From the NCBI RefSeq assembly GCF_014203125.1, contig NZ_JACHIH010000021.1, positions 1 through 64,000 of the forward strand: 64,000 bases of DNA. The letters are read 5' to 3'. Made by a program: the position numbers and the translations under genes. Shown here in pieces: positions 1 through 9,823 of this stretch. Every line of letters starts with the position of its first letter. Within the stretch, counting starts at the first letter, position 1. The notes below the pieces were generated by a model. It searched no databases, was not told the origin of the DNA, and worked only from the letters and a program-made list of their open reading frames with translations. Source of the DNA: Rhodopseudomonas rhenobacensis (GTDB lineage Bacteria; Pseudomonadota; Alphaproteobacteria; Rhizobiales; Xanthobacteraceae).

Positions 1-10
1 CATCGCCGCG

Positions 11-40
11 CGCGTTGGCCGGTGGCCACCGGCCAACGCG
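11..40. repeat. Perfect 30-bp palindrome
   Basis: Positions 11-40 read the same on both strands, with a central GGCC and outer CGCGTTGGCC arms. No gene lies next to it on the visible side. It could be the terminator or 3' hairpin of a gene that ends just before the window, or a REP-like element; there is no T-tract to decide. Confidence 0.8.
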
Positions 41-108
41 CTAAGCCGCTTCCATCGCACATTTTGCTCAATGGGCAGATACAAGGGGGCGTCTCCGCAT
101 AACGCGAC

Positions 109-176
109 GCCCCCTCACCCGACTCGAACGCGCTACGCGCATTCGAGCCACCCTCTCCCCGCAAGCGGGGCGAGGG
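109..176. repeat. Family C dispersed repeat, copy 1
   Basis: A 68-bp sequence from GCCCCCTCACCCGACTCG to GCGGGGCGAGGG that recurs, by my reading identically, at 7332-7399 between nosZ and nosD. It contains the hairpin-like core CCCCGCAAGCGGGG. It is non-coding and presumably an intergenic repeat of the genome. Confidence 0.85.
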
Positions 177-372
177 GAGCGATGCCGAAGCGCCTCGATC
201 AATCTCCACCGCCCCTCTCTGATCAACCTCGATCATCGTGCAGCGGTCGCTCGCGCTCACGGCGTCCGTGCTTTGCGTCCGCAGGTAAACGCCTTGCGAA
301 AGCCCTCGGCCTGGGCGTCTTGTTCCGAGCAGAACCAGCGGTTCGGCTTGGCGAGCGTGGCGTAGCTGCGTA

Positions 373-422
373 GCAAGATTCCGGGTTCGCTCGGCCTTTC
401 GGCCTCGCGCCCCGGAATGACG
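373..422. repeat. Family A dispersed repeat, half copy
   Basis: Matches the right-hand half of the family A element: a stretch with ATTCCGGGTTCGCTCG ending in GCCCCGGAATGACG. Full elements with both inverted ends are at 1646-1771, 27811-27932 and 61244-61401. Confidence 0.75.
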
Positions 423-558
423 AGGCCCCGCTCATCTCACGCGATGCTGAACGCCGCCCTGACCCGCGAACCGCAATTATTCAGCGCCTGACAACCAGCG
501 CTTAACCATTTCGGCAGACCTTGAATTTTCAAGCCGGTGTGCGGCGGCGGAGTGTGCA

Positions 559-1605
559 GTGCGTAGAGTGACGGTTCTGGCTGCGGCCGGCGGCGGTGTC
601 TTGGCGATCGTGATCGGCGCCACGGCCAGCCACATGATTTTCAGCAAATCCTCCACGACGGCCGAGGCCCAGGCCGAGCTGACCACCGGCACGGTGGCCG
701 GGCGGTGGCCGACGCCGCGCGCCGACGCCATCGAACCCGCGGCGACCGCGGCAGCACCGGGCGTGCAACCGCCGGCGACCCAGCGCGCCGCCGAGGCGGT
801 GAAGCCCGGCGCGAGCTGCAACCATCCGGGCGCGCTCGGCGTCTCGCGCACCGTGCAGATCGATACCACCGGCGGCCCCGGCTTCGGCATGCTGCAATAT
901 CGCGACTATGATTTTCTGCAGCCCGGCGAAGTGGTGCTGTCGTTCGACGACGGCCCCTGGCCGGTCAACACCCCGGCGGTGTTGGCGGCGCTGGAGGCCG
1001 AATGCCTCAAGGCGGTGTTCTTCCCGATCGGCAAACATGCGAGCTGGCATCCGGCGATCCTCAAAGAGGTGATGGCGCAGGGCCACACCATCGGCTCGCA
1101 CACCTGGTCGCACGTCAATCTCGGCAAGAAATCCACGCAGGAAGCCAAGGACGAGATCGAGAAGGGGTTCAGCGCGATTGCGATCGCGATCGGCCGGCCG
1201 CCGTCGCCGTTCTTCCGCTTTCCGCAGCTGCGGCAGACCCCCGAGCTCAAGACCTATCTGGGCGAGCGCAACATCGCGGCGTTCTCGATCGACGTCGACT
1301 CCAAGGATTTTGCGATCCGCGAGCCCGACGCGGTGGTGACCTCGATCATGACCAAGCTGCAGAAGGCCGGCAAGGGCATCATCCTGATGCACGACTTCCA
1401 GCACAGCACCGCGCTGGCGCTGCCGCAGGTGCTGCAGCAGCTGAAGGCCGGCGGCTACAAGGTGGTGCACGTCACCGCCAAGGATGCCGTGGTGACGCTG
1501 CCGCAGTATGATTCCGCGGTCGCCGCCTTGATGCCGCAGGCCCCGGCGGTCAACGCCCGCGCCACCGCCGGCGTGGTCCGCACGGTGTCTGGCGCAACGA
1601 ATTAG
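559..1605 (+). CDS. Exported polysaccharide deacetylase (NodB homology domain)
   Basis: A 348-residue protein with one N-terminal membrane segment or uncleaved signal (residues ~4-30), a Pro/Ala-rich linker, then a NodB-type carbohydrate esterase 4 domain from about residue 125. The family motifs are visible: VVLSFDDGPW (metal-binding and catalytic Asp pair), HTIGSHTWSH (the H-x3-H metal-binding motif) and GIILMHDFQHST late in the domain. The enzyme probably removes acetyl groups from a periplasmic or envelope polysaccharide; the substrate cannot be read from sequence. The start is GTG with GGAG about 6 nt upstream. It stands alone, with repeats on both sides. Confidence 0.88.
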   Translation: MRRVTVLAAAGGGVLAIVIGATASHMIFSKSSTTAEAQAELTTGTVAGRWPTPRADAIEPAATAAAPGVQPPATQRAAEAVKPGASCNHPGALGVSRTVQIDTTGGPGFGMLQYRDYDFLQPGEVVLSFDDGPWPVNTPAVLAALEAECLKAVFFPIGKHASWHPAILKEVMAQGHTIGSHTWSHVNLGKKSTQEAKDEIEKGFSAIAIAIGRPPSPFFRFPQLRQTPELKTYLGERNIAAFSIDVDSKDFAIREPDAVVTSIMTKLQKAGKGIILMHDFQHSTALALPQVLQQLKAGGYKVVHVTAKDAVVTLPQYDSAVAALMPQAPAVNARATAGVVRTVSGATN

Positions 1606-1645
1606 TTGCGGCGTTGCGCGCGACGCGTGCAGAAACAAATAGCGC

Positions 1646-1771
1646 CGTCATTCCGGGGCGCGAGGCCGAAAGGCCGAGCGAACCCGGAATCTTGCTACGG
1701 GTGATGACCCGGGCGCGTGGCGAGATTCCGGGTTCTCTCGCAGCTTGCGCTGCTCGAGCCCCGGAATGACG
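1646..1771. repeat. Family A palindromic element, full copy
   Basis: A 126-bp element bounded by inverted ends, CGTCATTCCGGGGC on the left and GCCCCGGAATGACG on the right, with inner copies of CCCGGAATCTTG and its complement. It lies about 40 bp after the deacetylase stop and about 100 bp after the stop of the facing ferritin-like gene, so it could fold as a shared 3'-end hairpin. Confidence 0.85.
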
Positions 1772-1878
1772 GCGTTGTTCTGAAGCGCATCACGCCGTGA
1801 AGCGCATCACCCCGCGGACAAAACGGTCGGCGAGATTTCGCGAGCTTGATCGATCAGCTTCCGACACAGCCGCGCCCT

Positions 1879-2745
1879 TCACGCCCCCGCCGCCACGCTG
1901 CGCAACACCGCGAGCCTTGCGATCGATTGCGCCGCGAGCTGCTGCGCCAATTCGAGGCCGGCCTGATCGGTCGCGCGATCGGCGTCCGTGAGATAGAGCG
2001 TCGCCAATTGTTCGGCGCGGCGCAGCGCCCGGCTGGTGATCTCGTCGCGCGAGCCTTCGACGGCGAGCGGATCGTGCGGTTGGTCGCCCGGCGGCAGCGG
2101 CGACGGCGCTAAGCCTGCCAGCACCGCTCGCTCGCCGGACGAAAGCTGTTGCGACCATGCCATGATGTCTTTCAGCAGCAGACTTTCCAGCAGCGCCGCC
2201 GAGGCCGGCTCGCCGGCGGACGGTCGCTCCTCGGTTGCATCGTGGCGCAACGAGCGCCAGGCGGCGCGGCGTTCGCGGCGCAGCGCGTCGCCGTCGTGCA
2301 GCGCCTCGCGGGCAAAGCCCTCGGCGGCAGCGCGCACCGCGGCGTCGCCGGCCAACGCCGCCACATAGGTCCAGAACATAAACGCCCGCTCGCGATGCCG
2401 CACCGCGAGCGCCCAGGCGTCGTAGGCGGTGCCGAGCGAGGAGTCGCCGACCTCGGAGACTTCCTGCGCCGGCACCAGATCACTCGGCGGCCAACGCAAA
2501 TCCGCGGCATCGGGCGGCTTGTTCAACGCCGCGATCGCGCCTAGGATGATCGCATCGACACGCTCGCGTTCACGCTGCATCAACACTTCGAACACAGAGT
2601 GCACCGACGACGCGTCACCTGATCTCGCATGTCGTGCATAACGGGCTGCCGCGGACTCCGCCTGCGTCAGTGCAATGGCGTAAAGTTCCGTCAGGCTCTG
2701 CACCGAAGCAGACGGCGCCACTGTCAAGATCGGTTGACTCCGCAT
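1879..2745 (-). CDS. Ferritin-like / rubrerythrin-type hypothetical protein
   Basis: A 288-residue, mostly helical, Ala-rich protein read away from nosR. Four long helices carry acidic residues spaced as in ferritin-like di-iron proteins: LTQAESAAARYARHA (E), MQRERERVDAI (E), RHRERAFMFW (E) and REALHDGDAL (an ExxH). The second helix lacks the matching ExxH, so the metal site may be incomplete. I chose the ATG at 2745, which has GGGAG upstream; a GTG at 2763 would add six residues. It shares the upstream region and the FixK2-type box with nosR, so it may be co-regulated under low oxygen. The family call is tentative; no signal peptide is evident. Confidence 0.6.
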   Translation of the reverse strand: MRSQPILTVAPSASVQSLTELYAIALTQAESAAARYARHARSGDASSVHSVFEVLMQRERERVDAIILGAIAALNKPPDAADLRWPPSDLVPAQEVSEVGDSSLGTAYDAWALAVRHRERAFMFWTYVAALAGDAAVRAAAEGFAREALHDGDALRRERRAAWRSLRHDATEERPSAGEPASAALLESLLLKDIMAWSQQLSSGERAVLAGLAPSPLPPGDQPHDPLAVEGSRDEITSRALRRAEQLATLYLTDADRATDQAGLELAQQLAAQSIARLAVLRSVAAGA

Positions 2746-2794
2746 TGCAGGACTCCCACTCACGACAAGTTCGCTCGATAGAGTTCCGTAAAGC

Positions 2795-2808
2795 TTGCTC
2801 TAGCGCAA
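2795..2808. promoter_or_regulatory. FixK2/FNR-type box upstream of nosR
   Basis: TTGC-TCTAGC-GCAA fits the FixK2 consensus TTG(A/C)-N6-(T/G)CAA of the Bradyrhizobium group exactly. It lies 87 bp before the nosR GTG and about 50 bp before the ferritin-like start. A transcription start near 2843-2850 would place it at about -41.5, the class II activator position. This would couple nos expression to oxygen limitation through FixLJ-FixK2 or another CRP/FNR regulator. Confidence 0.7.
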
Positions 2809-2895
2809 AGTAGCGTCGAGCGCGACTGCTATACGGCCTCCGATCCACCTCACGCGATCCAGAACAACGGCGTTCTGTCGAACCTGGAACCCGCC

Positions 2896-5190
2896 GTGCG
2901 AAAACTCGCCTTTATTCCCATCGTTGTCAGTGTTTTGCTCGCCGCGTGCTGTTGGCTCGGCAGTGTCGCGCCGTCCGCTGCCGCCGGCGTGCTCGGCGAT
3001 TATCTCGCCAAATCACAACCCGGCGAATTGATCCCCGGCGCCGACCGCTTCGGAGCGCCGCAGGGCGAACCGGCGATCGTGCCGGTGTATAAGACTGATC
3101 AGTTGCAGGGCTTCGTCTATCTGAATTCCGACTTCACCAATTCCACCGGCTATTCCGGCAAGCCGATCGAAATGCTGGTCGGCATCGACCCCAAGGGCGT
3201 GCTGACCGGGTTCAAACTGGTCGAGCACAAAGAGCCGATCATCCTGCTCGGGATTCCGGAAAAGCGCATCCTCGACGTGGTCAACAAGCTGATCGGCGTC
3301 GACATGACGGTGGTGGCGCGCGGCGGCGCCAAGCCGCCGCGGGTCGATATCGTCAGCGGCGCCACCGTCACCGTGCTGGTGATCGGCGACAGCATCGTTC
3401 GCTCGGCGATCAAAGTGATCCGCTCCGGCCGGCTTGCCGACGGCGGCCCCGTCGCGGCGGCGGCCACAGCGCCGGTCGACGCCGGCAAGATCATCGACAT
3501 GGACAAGAGCGAGATCCGCGACTGGCAGGGCCTGCTCGCCGACGGCGCGGTGCGCCGGCTGCAGCTCAGCGTCGGCGACGTCAACCAGGCGTTCGAGAAA
3601 TCCGGCAACGCCGCCGCCGCGGCGCGACCGGAAGACGGCGAGCCGGACGCGAGCTTCATCGATCTCTACGCCGCCGACGTCGCGGTGCCGACCATCGGCC
3701 GCAGCCTGCTCGGCGACGACGGCTATCAGCGGCTCAAAGCGCGGCTGAAGCCGGGCCAGCAGGCGCTGCTGGTTGCAGGCTCCGGAAAATACTCGTTCAA
3801 GGGCTCGGGTTATGTGCGCGGCGGCATCTTCGACCGCATCGAACTGATCCAGGACAACAACAGCATCCGCTTCCGCGACCGCGACCACACAAGGCTCGGC
3901 AGCGTCGCCGCCGCCGGCGCGCCGGATTTTCCGGAGATCGCGCTGTTCCTGGTGCCGGCCGATTTCGCCTTCGATCCGGCGGCGCCGTGGGCGTTGCAGC
4001 TGGTGGTGCAGCGCGTGCTCGACGTCCGCGACAAGGCGGCGCTGACCTTCGACCTCGGCTATGCGCTGCCGGATAGTTTGCTGAAGCGCGCAGCGCCGGC
4101 GCCGGCGCCCGCCGCCGCGAAACCTTCCTCGACGCCGGCCGCCTCTAATGCGGCGCCGCGGGTCGGCGAAGGCCAGGGCAGCGACGAGGATCCGCTGTGG
4201 ATGCGGATCTGGCGCGGCGATCTGGTCAAGATCGGCATCGGCGCGGCGGCGCTCGGCGTGCTGACGTTGATTTTCTTTTTCCAGAACGCGCTGGTGCGAC
4301 GGCCGCTGCTCTACACCTGGGTGCGGCGCGGCTATCTGCTGTTCATTCTGGTGTGGCTCGGCTGGTACGCCAACGCGCAGCTCTCGGTGGTCAACGTGCT
4401 GACCTTCGTCAACTCGCTGATGACCGGGTTCAGCTGGCAGTACTTCCTCTCCGCGCCGCTGATCTTCATGATGTGGGCGGCGACCGCGGCGGCGCTCTTG
4501 TTCTGGGGCCGCGGTCCGTTCTGCGGCTGGCTGTGCCCGTTCGGCGCGCTGCAGGAACTCACCAACAACATCGCGCAGGCGCTGAAAGTGCCGCAATATC
4601 GCCTGCCCTGGGGCCTGCACGAACGGCTGTGGCCGATCAAATACATCATCTTCCTCGGGCTGTTCGGGATGTCGCTGTACTCCACCGCGCTGGCCGAGCA
4701 GCTCGCCGAAGTCGAGCCGTTCAAGACCTCGATCGTGCTGAAATTCGCCCGCGACTGGCCCTATGTGGTCTATGCGCTGACGCTGCTCACCGCGGGGCTG
4801 TTCGTCGAGCGGTTCTTCTGCCGCTATATGTGTCCGCTCGGCGCGGCGCTCGCCATCCCCGGCCGGATCCGGATGTTCGAATGGCTGCGGCGCTGGAAGG
4901 AATGCGGCTCGCCGTGCCAGCGCTGCGGCAACGAATGCCCGGTGCAGGCGATCCATCCCGAAGGCCACATCAACGTCAACGAGTGCATCTACTGCATGCA
5001 CTGCCAGGAACTGTATTTCGACGACCACCGTTGCCCGCACATGATCCAGGTGCGGCTGAAGCGCGAAAAGCGCGACGTGATGTCGTCGCCATCGATGCGA
5101 ACCGGCAAGGGTCCGGCCACGCTGATCACCGCAGCCGGCCGGCCGATTCCCGGATTGTCTGCCGATCCTCTCCCACCACCCGCAACCTAA
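2896..5190 (+). CDS. nosR: NosR, membrane flavo-iron-sulfur protein for N2O reduction
   Basis: A 764-residue NosR. It supports electron delivery to, and maturation of, nitrous-oxide reductase from the cytoplasmic membrane. An N-terminal signal or membrane segment leads into a periplasmic FMN-binding domain (~residues 80-180) with the SGATVTVL motif whose Thr is the usual covalent FMN site. Hydrophobic helices follow from about residue 445. CGWLCP and CRYMCP mark the NapH/RnfE-like polyferredoxin core, and a C-terminal cysteine cluster ([20 protein letters not shown]) binds 4Fe-4S clusters. The start is GTG with a weak ribosome-binding site. First gene of the nos cluster, 14 bp before nosZ and behind the FixK2-type box. 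Confidence 0.97.
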   Translation: MRKLAFIPIVVSVLLAACCWLGSVAPSAAAGVLGDYLAKSQPGELIPGADRFGAPQGEPAIVPVYKTDQLQGFVYLNSDFTNSTGYSGKPIEMLVGIDPKGVLTGFKLVEHKEPIILLGIPEKRILDVVNKLIGVDMTVVARGGAKPPRVDIVSGATVTVLVIGDSIVRSAIKVIRSGRLADGGPVAAAATAPVDAGKIIDMDKSEIRDWQGLLADGAVRRLQLSVGDVNQAFEKSGNAAAAARPEDGEPDASFIDLYAADVAVPTIGRSLLGDDGYQRLKARLKPGQQALLVAGSGKYSFKGSGYVRGGIFDRIELIQDNNSIRFRDRDHTRLGSVAAAGAPDFPEIALFLVPADFAFDPAAPWALQLVVQRVLDVRDKAALTFDLGYALPDSLLKRAAPAPAPAAAKPSSTPAASNAAPRVGEGQGSDEDPLWMRIWRGDLVKIGIGAAALGVLTLIFFFQNALVRRPLLYTWVRRGYLLFILVWLGWYANAQLSVVNVLTFVNSLMTGFSWQYFLSAPLIFMMWAATAAALLFWGRGPFCGWLCPFGALQELTNNIAQALKVPQYRLPWGLHERLWPIKYIIFLGLFGMSLYSTALAEQLAEVEPFKTSIVLKFARDWPYVVYALTLLTAGLFVERFFCRYMCPLGAALAIPGRIRMFEWLRRWKECGSPCQRCGNECPVQAIHPEGHINVNECIYCMHCQELYFDDHRCPHMIQVRLKREKRDVMSSPSMRTGKGPATLITAAGRPIPGLSADPLPPPAT

Positions 5191-5204
5191 AGCCCAGGAG
5201 GCTT

Positions 5205-7157
5205 ATGATGACCGACCACAACAAGGACAGTAAGGGCGTCAGCCGGCGTACACTGCTCGGGACCACCGCGGCTGCGGCCGGCGTCGGTCTCGCGGGCGGG
5301 ATCGCGCTGACCGGCGACGGCACGGGGCTGATCGCCACCGCCGAGGCCCAGACCAAGGCGGCGCCGACGCTGCCGGCGCGTCCGGCGATCCAGAAGGCCG
5401 AGGTCGCCCCGGGCGAACTCGACGAATACTACACGTTCTTCTCCAGCGGCCAGACCGGCGAATTGCGCATCGTCGGGCTGCCGTCGATGCGCGAATTGAT
5501 GCGCGTGCCGGTGTTCAACCGCTGCAGCGCCACCGGCTGGGGCCTGACCAATGAGAGCCTGAAGATCCTGACCGAAGGCCTGCTGCCGGAATCCCGCGAA
5601 TTCCTCAAGACCCGCGGCGGCACCTATATGAACGGCGACCTTCACCATCCGCATCTGTCGTTCACCGAGGGCACCTATGACGGCCGCTACGCCTTCATGA
5701 ACGACAAGGCCAACACCCGCGTCGCCCGCGTCCGGCTCGACGTGATGAAATGCGACAAGATCATCCAGCTGCCGAACCAGCACACCGTGCACGGCCTGCG
5801 GGTGCAGAAATATCCGCGCACCGGCTACGTGTTCTGCAACGGCGAAGACCGCGTGCCGCTGCCCAACGACGGCAGCAATCTCGACAAGACCAAGGATTAT
5901 CACGCGATCTTCACCGCGGTGGACGGCGACACCATGAAGGTGGCCTGGCAGGTGATGGTCGACGGCAACCTCGACAATGTCGACGCCGACTACCAGGGCA
6001 AATACGCCTTCGCCACCTGCTACAACTCCGAAGAAGGCGTCAACGCCGCCGAGATGACCGCCAACGAGCAGGATTGGGTGGTGATCTTCAACATCAAGCG
6101 CATCGAAGAAGCGGTGAAGAAGGGCGACTTCAAGGAAATGGGCGGCGTGCCGGTGATCGACGGCCGCCACGGCTCGCGCTACACCCGCTACGTGCCGGTC
6201 TCCAACAGCCCGCACGGCATGAACACCGCGCCGGACGGCATCCACATCGTCGCCAACGGCAAGCTGTCGCCGACCGTCACGGTGATGGACGTGCGCAAGT
6301 TCGACGACCTGTTCGACGACAAGATCAAGCCGCGCGACGTCGTGGTCGCCGAACCGCAGCTCGGCCTCGGCCCGTTGCACACCGCCTATGACGGCCGCGG
6401 CAACGCCTACACCACGCTGTTCCTCGACAGCCAGATCTGCAAGTGGAACATCGATCTCGCCAAGCGCGCCTTCAAGGGCGAGAAGGTCGACCCGATCATC
6501 GACAAGATCGACGTGCACTATCAGCCCGGCCACAACCACTCCTCGATGGGCCAGACCAAAGAGGCGGACGGAAAATGGCTGATCTCGCTGAACAAGTTCT
6601 CCAAGGACCGCTTCCTCAATGTCGGCCCGTTGAAGCCAGAGAACGATCAGCTGATCGACATCTCCGGCGAGAAAATGAAGCTGATCCACGACGGCCCGAG
6701 CTTCGCCGAGCCGCATGACGCCACCATCGTTCACCGCTCCAAGATCAACCCGATCTCGATCTGGAACCGGGCCGATCCGATGTTCGAGGACGCGGTGAAG
6801 CAGGCCAAGCTCGACGGCGTCAAGCTGGAGAGCGACTCCAAGGTGATCCGCGACGGCGACAAGGTGCGGGTCTACATGACGTCGCAGGCGCCGGCGTTCA
6901 GCCTGGAGAAATTCCAGGTCAAGCAGGGCGACAAGGTCACCGTCTACGTCACCAACATCGACGACGTCGAGGATCTCACCCACGGCTTCTCGATCGTGAA
7001 CTACGGCATCCAGATGGAAGTGGCGCCGCAGGCCACCGCCTCGGTGACGTTCTCGGCCGATCGCGCCGGGGTGTATTGGTACTACTGCTCGTGGTTCTGC
7101 CACGCCATGCACATGGAGATGAAGGGCCGCATGCTGGTCGAACCGAAGACGGTGTGA
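5205..7157 (+). CDS. nosZ: Nitrous-oxide reductase, Tat-exported (clade I)
   Basis: A 650-residue periplasmic enzyme that reduces N2O to N2. The twin-arginine signal SRRTLLG is at residues 13-19, followed by an AEAQ cleavage region. The seven-bladed propeller carries the CuZ histidines in DLHHPH, QHTVHG, SPHGMN, GPLHTA, GHNHSS and EPHDAT. The C-terminal cupredoxin domain has the CuA motif [12 protein letters not shown] (C-x3-C-x3-H-x2-M) and the distant His in LTHGFS. The Tat signal and nosR partner mark clade I. The ATG at 5205 follows a perfect AGGAGG by 4 nt; the reading frame stays open far upstream inside nosR, but that part is only an out-of-frame overlap. Confidence 0.98.
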   Translation: MMTDHNKDSKGVSRRTLLGTTAAAAGVGLAGGIALTGDGTGLIATAEAQTKAAPTLPARPAIQKAEVAPGELDEYYTFFSSGQTGELRIVGLPSMRELMRVPVFNRCSATGWGLTNESLKILTEGLLPESREFLKTRGGTYMNGDLHHPHLSFTEGTYDGRYAFMNDKANTRVARVRLDVMKCDKIIQLPNQHTVHGLRVQKYPRTGYVFCNGEDRVPLPNDGSNLDKTKDYHAIFTAVDGDTMKVAWQVMVDGNLDNVDADYQGKYAFATCYNSEEGVNAAEMTANEQDWVVIFNIKRIEEAVKKGDFKEMGGVPVIDGRHGSRYTRYVPVSNSPHGMNTAPDGIHIVANGKLSPTVTVMDVRKFDDLFDDKIKPRDVVVAEPQLGLGPLHTAYDGRGNAYTTLFLDSQICKWNIDLAKRAFKGEKVDPIIDKIDVHYQPGHNHSSMGQTKEADGKWLISLNKFSKDRFLNVGPLKPENDQLIDISGEKMKLIHDGPSFAEPHDATIVHRSKINPISIWNRADPMFEDAVKQAKLDGVKLESDSKVIRDGDKVRVYMTSQAPAFSLEKFQVKQGDKVTVYVTNIDDVEDLTHGFSIVNYGIQMEVAPQATASVTFSADRAGVYWYYCSWFCHAMHMEMKGRMLVEPKTV

Positions 7158-7244
7158 GGGCGCTGACTTAGCAGCGTCGCAAATCGCCGACGAAGCGGCT
7201 GATGCGACAAGTTGCTGCCAATTCCGGCTCCGAGCACGGACTGC

Positions 7245-7399
7245 ACCTCTCCCCGCTTGCGGGGAGAGGTCGACCCGGCGGAGCGTGAGCGAAGCCGGGT
7301 CGGGTGAGGGGACGCCTCGACATCACGCAGCGCCCCCTCACCCGACTCGAACGCGCTACGCGCATTCGAGCCACCCTCTCCCCGCAAGCGGGGCGAGGG
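7245..7399. repeat. Family C repeats in the nosZ-nosD gap
   Basis: The 399-bp gap 7158-7556 has no gene. It starts with a strong hairpin at 7245-7270 (12-bp arms ACCTCTCCCCGC around TT) and ends with the 68-bp copy 7332-7399 of the repeat seen at 109-176. The hairpin lacks a T-tract, so it may stabilise the 3' end of nosRZ mRNA or reduce read-through rather than stop transcription. I found no second FixK2 box before nosD. Confidence 0.8.
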
Positions 7400-7556
7400 A
7401 GCTGTGCCGCACGGCTTCGATCAATTTCGACACTGAAGTCAGCGGAGATCGTTTCAACCATCCGCGTCGACTTTCGGGCCGGCGCGCACTCGCGATAACG
7501 AACCGATACGCTCGATCTTGTTGAACGCCTTTCGCATCGAACTCCGAGGACCACAC

Positions 7557-8921
7557 GTGTCGCTCTGGTTGCGTCTCATTCCCGCGGCGATAATTGCCGC
7601 CGCCGCTAGCTCCGCCGTCGCGGAGACCATCGGCGTGGCGCCGGGAGAGCCGCTGCAGGCGGTGCTGGACCGTGCGCAGGACGGCGACGTCATTGCGGTT
7701 GCGGCCGGCGAGCATCCGGGCGCGATCAGCGTCAACCGGCGGCTGACGCTTGCCGGCGCGCCCGGCGCGGTGCTGACCGGCAACGGCGCCGGCACGGTGA
7801 TCAGGATCACCGCGCCCAACGTCGTCGTTCGCGGCCTCACCATCATGGGCTCCGGCCGCGACCTGCAGACCATGGATTCCGGCATCTTCCTCGAACAGAG
7901 CGCCGAGCGCGCGCTGGTCGAGAACAATCGGCTGCAAGGCAATCTGTTCGGCGTCTATGTCCACGGCGCCAGCGGATCGCGCGTGCAAGGCAATGTGATC
8001 GAGGGCTTGCGCGATATCCGGCTCAATGAGGCCGGCAACGGGGTCTCGGTGTGGAACGCGCCCGAGGTGACGATCGCCGACAATACGTTCCGCTATGGCC
8101 GCGACGGCATCTTCACCATCACCAGCAAGAACGATCGCTTCATCAACAACCGCTTCGAGAACGTCCGCTTCGCGGTGCACTACATGTACACCAACGACAG
8201 CGAGGTCTCCGGCAACGTCTCGATCGGCAATCACGCCGGCTTCGCCATCATGTATTCCAACCGGCTGACCATCCGCGGCAACGTCTCGGATCGCGACCGC
8301 GACTACGGCCTGCTGTTCAACTACGCCAATTACGCCGCGATCGAGGGCAACCGCGTCACCGGCGGCTCGCGCGCCACTATCGGCAACGGCCGCGACGAAG
8401 GCGCCGACGACGAGAAGGGCATGCTGCCCGAGCCGAAGCCCGCGCAGGCCGGATCGCCGCAGGACGGCCCGGAGAAATGCGTGTTCATCTACAACGCCAA
8501 CCACAACAAGTTTCGCGACAACTGGTTCGAGCGCTGCGGCATCGGCATCCACTTCACCGCGGGCTCGGAGGGCAACGAGATCACCGGCAACGCCTTCATC
8601 GGCAACCGCAATCAGGTGAAATATGTCGGCACCCGCAACCTCGACTGGTCGAAGGGCGGCCGCGGCAATTACTGGAGCGACAACCCGGCGTTCGATCTTA
8701 ACGGCGACGGCATCGCCGACACCGCCTATCGGCCCAACGACCTGGTCGACCGCGTGCTGTGGACCGCGCCGTCGGCGAAAGTGCTGATCAACAGCCCGGC
8801 GGTGCAGGTGCTGCGCTGGGCGCAGAACCAGTTTCCGGCGCTGTATCCCGGCGGCGTGATCGACACCCGCCCGCTGATCGCGCCGCCGCCGAAGCCGTCC
8901 GCGACGCGGGGGCAGCCATGA
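7557..8921 (+). CDS. nosD: NosD, periplasmic copper-site maturation protein
   Basis: NosD-family protein of about 454 residues, a right-handed beta-helix of CASH/PbH1 repeats needed to assemble the CuZ (4Cu-2S) centre of NosZ. The repeats appear as runs such as IADNTFRYGRDGIF, FINNRFENVRFAVHY and EITGNAFIGN. I chose the GTG at 7557 because it is preceded by GAGGA with a 6-nt spacer and begins a good signal peptide (SLWLRLIPA... to SSAVAE). A TTG at 7518 would add 13 residues ahead of that signal. The stop overlaps the nosF start by 4 bp, so translation is probably coupled. Confidence 0.95.
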   Translation: MSLWLRLIPAAIIAAAASSAVAETIGVAPGEPLQAVLDRAQDGDVIAVAAGEHPGAISVNRRLTLAGAPGAVLTGNGAGTVIRITAPNVVVRGLTIMGSGRDLQTMDSGIFLEQSAERALVENNRLQGNLFGVYVHGASGSRVQGNVIEGLRDIRLNEAGNGVSVWNAPEVTIADNTFRYGRDGIFTITSKNDRFINNRFENVRFAVHYMYTNDSEVSGNVSIGNHAGFAIMYSNRLTIRGNVSDRDRDYGLLFNYANYAAIEGNRVTGGSRATIGNGRDEGADDEKGMLPEPKPAQAGSPQDGPEKCVFIYNANHNKFRDNWFERCGIGIHFTAGSEGNEITGNAFIGNRNQVKYVGTRNLDWSKGGRGNYWSDNPAFDLNGDGIADTAYRPNDLVDRVLWTAPSAKVLINSPAVQVLRWAQNQFPALYPGGVIDTRPLIAPPPKPSATRGQP

Positions 8922-9823
8922 CCGCGACCGTCACCGTCTCCCATGTCGAGAAGCGCTATCGCGCGGTGCGGGCGTTGCGCGACGTCTCGTTCGAGCTCTT
9001 GCCCGGCCGCCTCAGCGCGCTGGTCGGCCACAACGGCGCCGGCAAGACCACGCTGATCAAGCTGATGCTGGGTCTGATCCGCGCCGAGCACGGCGACATC
9101 CGGGTGCTCGGCGAAGACCCCGCCGCGGGCGAATTTTCCGCGCGCCGGCTGCTCGGCTATCTGCCGGAGAACGTCGCCTTCAATGCGGCGCTGACCGGGC
9201 GCGAGACGCTGGCGTTCTACGCGCGGCTGAAGCAGATCGCCCCCGCCACCGCTTGGCCATTGCTGGAGCGCGTTGGTCTCGCCCCCGCCGCCGACCGCAA
9301 GGTCGGCACCTATTCCAAGGGGATGCGGCAGCGGCTTGGCCTCGCGCAAGCCTTGCTCGGTCGCCCGCGCGTGCTGCTGTTGGACGAGCCGACCACCGGG
9401 CTCGATCCGGCGCTGCGGCAGACCTTCTACGAAATCCTCGACGAATTGCGCGACGACGGCGCCACCGTGCTGATCTCCTCGCACGCGCTGAACGAACTCG
9501 AAGACCGCGCCGAACACGTGCTGATCATGAACCGCGGCGTGCTGGCGGCGCAGGGCACCATGAGCGAGCTGCGCAAGATCTCGCAGCTGCCGATCCGGGT
9601 CGCGATCGAGCTTGCGGATAGCGGTCCTGTGCCGGACTGGATGAACGGGCCGCACGATCCCGCCGCGCCAGGCCATGTGCTGCTGGTGGCCGACGACGCG
9701 CAGAAGATGATGCTGCTGCGCACCGCAGCCGACGATCCGCGGGTGCGCAATATCGAGATCGCAGCCCCGACGCTGGACGAGCTCTACGCGCATTTCCTGA
9801 ATCTGCAGGAGCCGGCCGCATGA
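8918..9823 (+). CDS. nosF: NosF, ABC transporter ATPase
   Basis: A 301-residue cytoplasmic ATP-binding protein of the NosDFY transporter, thought to move a sulfur species for CuZ assembly. Walker A GHNGAGKTT, the signature YSKGMRQR, Walker B VLLLDEPTTGLD and the H-loop ISSHAL are all present. The ATG overlaps the nosD stop (ATGA), and its own stop overlaps nosY in the same way. An in-frame extension upstream of 8918 lies within nosD and is not used. Confidence 0.96.
   Translation: MTATVTVSHVEKRYRAVRALRDVSFELLPGRLSALVGHNGAGKTTLIKLMLGLIRAEHGDIRVLGEDPAAGEFSARRLLGYLPENVAFNAALTGRETLAFYARLKQIAPATAWPLLERVGLAPAADRKVGTYSKGMRQRLGLAQALLGRPRVLLLDEPTTGLDPALRQTFYEILDELRDDGATVLISSHALNELEDRAEHVLIMNRGVLAAQGTMSELRKISQLPIRVAIELADSGPVPDWMNGPHDPAAPGHVLLVADDAQKMMLLRTAADDPRVRNIEIAAPTLDELYAHFLNLQEPAA

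Larger units (their letters stand above)
41..558. other. Gene-free stretch with dispersed repeats
   Basis: I see no convincing gene here. The stretch holds one copy of repeat family C (109-176) and half a copy of family A (373-422). The open frames in it are short, arginine- and proline-rich, and overlap on both strands, as expected of GC-rich non-coding DNA. A GGAG ribosome-binding site for the deacetylase lies at its right edge. Confidence 0.6.

Noticed and set aside
71-373. Possible small gene at the left edge
   Set aside because: Its frame runs through repeat family C and gives an Arg/Pro-rich product without a ribosome-binding site or homologous pattern.
4197-5204. In-frame upstream extension of nosZ
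   Set aside because: It lies inside nosR in another frame, lacks similarity to NosZ, and the AGGAGG plus Tat signal fix the start at 5205.
7400-7556. A second FixK2/FNR box before nosD
   Set aside because: Only half-sites (ATCAA) were found, and the same half-site occurs near 200 beside the other family C copy.
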